A DNA stretch of 9,111 bases, taken from the NCBI GenBank assembly GCA_041674345.1, contig JBAYVY010000133.1:1-9111 (forward strand). The letters run 5' to 3'. The position numbers were made by a program, and so were the translations under genes. The stretch is from JBAYVY01 sp041674345 (GTDB lineage Bacteria > Planctomycetota > Phycisphaerae > Phycisphaerales > Zrk34). Under the pieces are notes generated by a model. It was not told the DNA's origin. It saw nothing but the letters and a program-made list of their open reading frames with translations, and did no database searches. Each line of letters starts with the position of its first letter. The stretch's first letter is position 1. Positions 6,006 to 9,111 of this stretch are shown in pieces.

Positions 6006-7028
6006 TTATTCGCCGCCGGTATCTGCCCAGTGCCCAAAGCATTGCTGTATTGGGGGGGCATGATCCTTACTGATAACGCCGAGTTCGATCAACTGGTCGA
6101 GTAACGTCTGCCAACGGTCTTCGTTCATTTCGCCAACGATCAGGGTTCTCTCATCCGTCGGCTTGCGTCGCTCGATCAACGATTTCTGTGCCTCGGCCGC
6201 AGCGGCGAAGGTTTTGAGGTCCATGGTGGGGTTCATTTTGTGCATGAGTTGATTGGCGGCGGTCGGGTCTTTCAAGTATTCATGCCAACCCATGCCGGTC
6301 GCATCGACAAACGCACGCACTAACTTTTGATTCTCGTGTATCCATTGACCCCGCGCCACCACCACCGTCGTGTACGGATTATAACCCGACTCGGCGATCA
6401 GAAACACCTTCGCTTTGCCCCCTTGCCGCTTCACCGAAATCGGCTCCGATGTGATGAAGCACTGTTGCGCCACCATCGGATCCGCCATGAACTGCGCGAT
6501 GCCCCCCGCGAACGGCACCGCCTTCACACGCTCAAATCCGTACTTGTTTTTCAAAAATTGCACGTAAGGCAAACCCAACTCCATCGCCACCGTCGCCGTC
6601 CTGCCGTCCTTCCGTTCAGTGAACAGCGACGCCAGCGAATCGTAACCCGCCTCCTCATGCGCCATGATGCCCTGCGGACAAGTCTGATACACCGCGTAAA
6701 TCGCCACGACATCCATTCCGCGCGATCGCGCGATCGACACCTCATCGGCGCTGGCGATGGCGAAATCCGCATGGCCTGCCGCCACCATGTCCAGCGCGGG
6801 CGTGCCCGCGCCGCCCGGCTGGATAGTCACGTCCAATCCGTGCTTCGTGTATGCCCCGATCTGTTGTGCCGCGTAAAACCCGCCGAACTCCGGCTCCGGC
6901 ACCCAGTTCAACACCAGCGTCACCGCGCGCCCGCCGCCCGCCTCGCCCGCCGGCTTGCGCGAACAGCCGCCCGTCACCACCATCAGACCCGCGGCCAGTG
7001 CGATCAACATGATTGCGATTCGTTTCAT
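6006..7028 (-). CDS. ABC-importer substrate-binding lipoprotein, NMT1/ThiY-like, 340 aa
   Basis: This is a periplasmic-binding-protein-fold receptor that delivers a small ligand to the permease and ATPase encoded just upstream. The signal MKRIAIMLIALAAGLMVVTG ends at GCSRKP, so Cys22 is the likely lipid-anchored residue; the lipobox (VTGGC) is weak. The NMT1/THI5-like signature LNWVPEPEFGGFYAAQQIG (40-58) and the following GLDVTIQPGGAGTP (64-77) match the 'W.P...H.GFYVA...G.Y...GLDV.I..GG' pattern of ThiY-type proteins that bind thiamin pyrimidines. Riboflavin, nitrate, sulfonate and taurine binders share the same fold. The ATG overlaps the permease stop (ATGA), so the two are translationally coupled. 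I see no TPP riboswitch upstream of the set, so the ligand stays open. Confidence 0.87.
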   Translation of the reverse strand: MKRIAIMLIALAAGLMVVTGGCSRKPAGEAGGGRAVTLVLNWVPEPEFGGFYAAQQIGAYTKHGLDVTIQPGGAGTPALDMVAAGHADFAIASADEVSIARSRGMDVVAIYAVYQTCPQGIMAHEEAGYDSLASLFTERKDGRTATVAMELGLPYVQFLKNKYGFERVKAVPFAGGIAQFMADPMVAQQCFITSEPISVKRQGGKAKVFLIAESGYNPYTTVVVARGQWIHENQKLVRAFVDATGMGWHEYLKDPTAANQLMHKMNPTMDLKTFAAAAEAQKSLIERRKPTDERTLIVGEMNEDRWQTLLDQLIELGVISKDHAPPIQQCFGHWADTGGE

Positions 7029-7774
7029 CGTCGTTCCTGTTCCGAAGTATGCCAGCGGCGCATCGACAGATGGGCCGCGCCATTGACCAACCCGAACAAC
7101 GCCAGCCCCAACGCCGTGGCCAGCAAAATGCCCGCGAACACCAGCGCGGTGTTTCGCCCGGTCATGCTACGCATGATGACGTTGCCCAGTCCCGTCGGCG
7201 AGGCGAAAAACTCCGCCACGATCGCACCGATCACCGCCAGTCCCGCCGCGACGCGCATGCCCGTGAAAATGTTGGGCAACGCCGAGGGCAATCGCAGTTT
7301 CCAAAGCGTCGTCCACGATCCGCCGCCGTACAACCGGAACAGATCGCGCAACGCCGGGTCGGTCGAAACCAGTCCCGTCAGCGTGTTGGCGATCACCGGA
7401 AACACCGACACGATGAACGCGCTGATGGCCACCGTCTGCAATCCGTAGCCGAACCAGATCACCAGCAGCGGCGCCACCGCGACAATCGGCACCGTCTGAA
7501 AAAACACCGCGTAAGGATAAAACGCCCGCTCCACCAGTTTCGACGCTGACAGCGCGATGGCGATGCCGATACCCGCGATCACGCTCAGCGCGAAACCCAT
7601 CGCCGCCGCCTCCAGCGTGTAACCCGTCGCTTCAAGCAACGTCGCGCGAAACTCCCACATCGCCCGCACCACATCGCTCGGCGGAGGCACCAGCCAGCCC
7701 GGCACACGCCCGAATCGCACCACACCCTCGGCCAGCGCCGTGATCGTCACGAACACGACCATCGCCGGTGCCAT
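7025..7774 (-). CDS. ABC-importer permease, SsuC/TauC/ThiX-like, 249 aa
   Basis: This is the inner-membrane subunit of the importer. It has about six hydrophobic segments. Numbered from the TTG at 7801, they lie near 12-27, 64-86, 95-115, 121-142, 183-200 and 220-242. The ATPase-contact EAA loop is recognisable as LFRLYGGGSWTTLWKLRLP with SALPNIFTGMRVA (about 154-184). The QTVPIVAVAPLLVIWFG stretch is typical of the SsuC/TauC/NrtB group. Two starts are possible: ATG at 7774 with AGGA 6 nt upstream (chosen), or TTG at 7801 with AGGAG 6 nt upstream, which adds nine residues including a helpful Arg. The stop overlaps the binding-protein ATG. A heptad element fills the gap to the ATPase gene. Confidence 0.92.
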   Translation of the reverse strand: MAPAMVVFVTITALAEGVVRFGRVPGWLVPPPSDVVRAMWEFRATLLEATGYTLEAAAMGFALSVIAGIGIAIALSASKLVERAFYPYAVFFQTVPIVAVAPLLVIWFGYGLQTVAISAFIVSVFPVIANTLTGLVSTDPALRDLFRLYGGGSWTTLWKLRLPSALPNIFTGMRVAAGLAVIGAIVAEFFASPTGLGNVIMRSMTGRNTALVFAGILLATALGLALFGLVNGAAHLSMRRWHTSEQERR

Positions 7775-7811
7775 ATGCCATCCTGTTCGCGGATTACTCA
7801 AAACCTACTCC

Positions 7812-7881
7812 TGTGCGCTGTGCGGGATGCGGTGTGCGTGATGCGTATCTCGCCGCACCCCGCAAGCCGCATCCCGCGCCG
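7812..7881. repeat. palindromic heptad-repeat element between ABC ATPase and permease
   Basis: Ten consecutive 7-mers can be read: TGTGCGC, TGTGCGG, GATGCGG, TGTGCGT, GATGCGT, then a centre ATCTCGC, then CGCACCC, CGCAAGC, CGCATCC, CGCGCCG. The first five carry TGCG and the later ones its complement CGCA, so the array folds on itself. GCGGGATGCGG (7822-7832) and CCGCATCCCGC (7867-7877) are an exact 11-bp inverted pair. The array starts 6 nt after the ATPase stop and touches the AGGAG that could serve the TTG start of the permease. Confidence 0.85.
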
Positions 7882-7887
7882 CGCGGT

Positions 7888-8700
7888 TCACGCAAAGCCA
7901 CGCTCCAATGCCTCCTGCAACACCCGCATCTGCGCGGTGAATGCCCCATCCGTTCGCAAATGCGAATCCCGACGGGCCGGCAGTTCCAGTCGGTGATCCA
8001 GCATGATTCGCCCCGGCCGGCTGCTCATCACCACCACCCGCTCGGCCAGAAACGTCGCCTCGTGAATCGAATGCGTCACGAACAGCACCGTCATTCGCCG
8101 CTGTTCCCACAACGAACGCAATTGCTCGTCGAGCCGGTGGCGCGTGATTTCATCCAGGGCCGCGAACGGTTCATCCAGCAGCAGCAACCTCGGTCGCGTC
8201 ACCATCGCACGCGCCAGCGACACGCGCATTTTCATCCCGCCCGACAACTGCGCCGGGTAACGGTTCATCGCATCGGCCAACCCCACCTGTTCCAGCGCCG
8301 CCCTCGCCGCCGCTCGCCGCTCCGTTCCGTTCTCACCCATCAACTCCAGCGGCAACTCCACGTTCCGCAACACCGACCGCCACGGCAGCAAATGCGCGTC
8401 CTGAAACACATAAGCGATTCCCTCCCGTTGAGCGGGTGACGCGCAGCGTCCCTCTTTTCCGCCGTTCACCGACACCTCGCCGCCGTGCGCCAGGTCCAGC
8501 CCCGCGATCAATCGCAGCAGTGTCGATTTCCCGCAGCCCGATGGTCCCAGCATCGCGACGAATTCGCCGCCGCCGATGTGCAGGTCGATGCCGTCCAGCG
8601 CGACGACCGGCCCGTCATCGGTGTCGAACACCTGACGAACCCGCGACAACCGCACTCCCGCGGCTTGCGATTCGGTTGTGACCACAGAGTGACCCGCCAT
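7888..8700 (-). CDS. ABC-importer ATPase, SsuB/TauB/ThiZ-like, 270 aa
   Basis: This is the cytoplasmic nucleotide-binding subunit that drives the importer encoded by the next two genes. From the ATG at 8700: Walker A GPSGCGKST (52-60), Q-loop Gln100 in YVFQDAHLLPW, signature LSGGMKMRVSLARA (152-165; Met in place of the common Gln, as is usual in the SsuB/TauB group), Walker B LLLLDEP (172-178), D-loop ALDE and switch His210 in FVTHS. All catalytic parts are intact and the length is normal. The frame is open to a TTG at 8748, but that extension is a glycine run read from nine consecutive C bases on the plus strand and has no ribosome site. The ATG at 8700 has only a weak Shine-Dalgarno. The stop is followed after 6 nt by the heptad element. 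Confidence 0.93.
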   Translation of the reverse strand: MAGHSVVTTESQAAGVRLSRVRQVFDTDDGPVVALDGIDLHIGGGEFVAMLGPSGCGKSTLLRLIAGLDLAHGGEVSVNGGKEGRCASPAQREGIAYVFQDAHLLPWRSVLRNVELPLELMGENGTERRAAARAALEQVGLADAMNRYPAQLSGGMKMRVSLARAMVTRPRLLLLDEPFAALDEITRHRLDEQLRSLWEQRRMTVLFVTHSIHEATFLAERVVVMSSRPGRIMLDHRLELPARRDSHLRTDGAFTAQMRVLQEALERGFA

Positions 8701-8795
8701 GCGTGTATTGTTGCCGATGCGACCGCCGCCGACAAATCCCCCCCCCAATGCAATCGCATTCTCCCCGTCACCACGGATCGACCCGAAGAAGATGG

Positions 8796-8872
8796 GCCAC
8801 GAAGGCGCGGGTAAGAAAGCGGGACGGGTAAGAAAGCGGGACGGGTACGATATTCAGGGAGGCCTTCGTGGC
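8796..8872. repeat. inverted-repeat element enclosing a 17-bp tandem repeat
   Basis: GCCACGAAGGC (8796-8806) and GCCTTCGTGGC (8862-8872) are exact inverted copies. Between them GGGTAAGAAAGCGGGAC occurs twice in tandem (8809-8825, 8826-8842), followed by the partial unit GGGTAC. The inner word GTAAGAAAGCG is shared with the minus strand at 4415-4405, the transglutaminase 3' end. The arms resemble 'CACGAAG' intergenic repeats that I recall from planctomycete-type genomes. Confidence 0.75.
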
Positions 8873-8987
8873 TCTTCGCGTGGGCGACCGTCCCAACCGC
8901 ATCGAACCCCGCGCCGTCAAACGCCGCCCCAAGCCGCCCGCCTTGCTGACCGAGCCACGCCCCCAAGCCCGAACCCGTTTACATCTC

Positions 8988-9000
8988 GCCGCTTAGCGGC
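8988..9000. repeat. 13-bp palindrome next to a putative IS edge
   Basis: GCCGCT-T-AGCGGC is a perfect inverted repeat around a single base. It ends immediately before GTGCAAGAATAACTG, which could be the left end of the element whose gene starts at 9051. It could be an insertion target, a regulatory operator or chance in a GC-rich gap. Confidence 0.35.
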
Positions 9001-9050
9001 CGTGCAAGAATAACTGATGTGATTTCCTGTGGTAGCCGATATAGGGAGAT

Positions 9051-9111
9051 ATGGAACTCGAACGGATTCGAGTGAAGTACATAGCTCTGGTTTCGTCTCT
9101 GACGGAACGCA
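9051..9111 (+). CDS. partial gene, probable ISAzo13-type transposase N-terminus
   Basis: An ATG at 9051 opens a frame that continues to the window end: MELERIRVKYIALVSSLTER. The pattern 'I..KY..L...L.ER' is how ISAzo13-family transposases begin, before a helix with 'RR.WAA.EA...G.GG'. AGGGAG lies 2 nt upstream, a tight but usable ribosome site. Only 20 residues are visible, so the family call rests on a short match and could be wrong. The base composition just upstream (9001-9050) is clearly richer in A and T than the region to the left, which suits an inserted element. Confidence 0.45.
   Translation, partial: MELERIRVKYIALVSSLTER

Larger units (their letters stand above)
8701..9050. other. 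350-bp gene-free region upstream of the ABC genes
   Basis: No frame here looks coding on either strand. It holds a run of nine C (8738-8746), the 8796-8872 repeat element, and a short palindrome at 8988-9000. It should contain the promoter of the minus-strand ABC genes, but I cannot pick convincing -35/-10 boxes. I looked for a TPP riboswitch (CTGAGA and the conserved pyrophosphate-sensor bases) and did not find one. Confidence 0.6.

Noticed and set aside
6327..7448. Long plus-strand open frame (373 codons)
   Set aside because: It lies antisense to the binding-protein and permease genes, and its His/Arg-rich translation is the usual shadow in GC-rich DNA. The same applies to 1653-2573, 3365-4057 and 2666-3106.
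8701..8748. Longer ATPase start at TTG 8748
   Set aside because: The extension is mostly glycine from a homopolymer run, has no ribosome site, and is not a feature of the family.
8701..9050. TPP riboswitch ahead of the ThiY-like transporter
   Set aside because: The conserved bases of the thiamin riboswitch were not found on the minus strand by eye. A covariance-model search would settle it.

Overview
The window is a GC-rich bacterial chromosome segment. Its character suggests a planctomycete (Phycisphaerae/Pirellulales-like) or a related lineage. This is an inference from the gene styles (a secreted transglutaminase-like protein, a stand-alone LarB, short heptanucleotide repeats between genes, weak or variable Shine-Dalgarno sequences), not from a marker gene.

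Layout. (1) Positions 1-1571 are an accessory-looking patch. A possible hairpin (47-93) lies just downstream of a divergent sigma-70-like gene (883-104, minus strand). That gene appears translationally coupled to a 56-residue gene just upstream (1046-876). Next come two fused relics: an IS4-type transposase fragment (+, about 1126-1317) and a HigB toxin fragment (-, about 1412-1317) joined end to end. (2) A tRNA-Lys(TTT) gene with a plausible promoter lies at 1572-1644. (3) Positions 1791-8700 carry seven co-directional minus-strand genes. In transcription order they are ABC ATPase, ABC permease, substrate-binding lipoprotein, transglutaminase-like exported protein, larB, nnrD and bioD. (4) Positions 8701-9050 are a gene-free, repeat-bearing upstream region. 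It is followed by a plus-strand reading frame cut by the window end (9051-9111) that looks like the start of an ISAzo13-type transposase.

Functional reading. Most of the minus-strand block concerns cofactors. The ABC genes form a TauT/SsuABC/ThiXYZ-type importer whose binding protein is of the NMT1/ThiY kind, so a vitamin precursor such as a thiamin pyrimidine is possible but unproven. LarB starts nickel-pincer cofactor synthesis from NaAD. NnrD repairs hydrated NAD(P)H. BioD makes dethiobiotin. The ABC permease and binding protein overlap by ATGA and must be coupled. nnrD and bioD are 17 bp apart. The other junctions are wider and several carry repeats, so a single operon is not assured.

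The least ordinary signal is a set of heptanucleotide-based, inverted intergenic elements (1694-1802, 3447-3608, 7812-7881), plus a shared 16-bp arm at 4396-4411. They sit exactly at gene 3' ends. In bioD and larB the stop codon lies inside the repeat; in the ATPase and transglutaminase genes the repeat lies directly or within a few bases after the stop.
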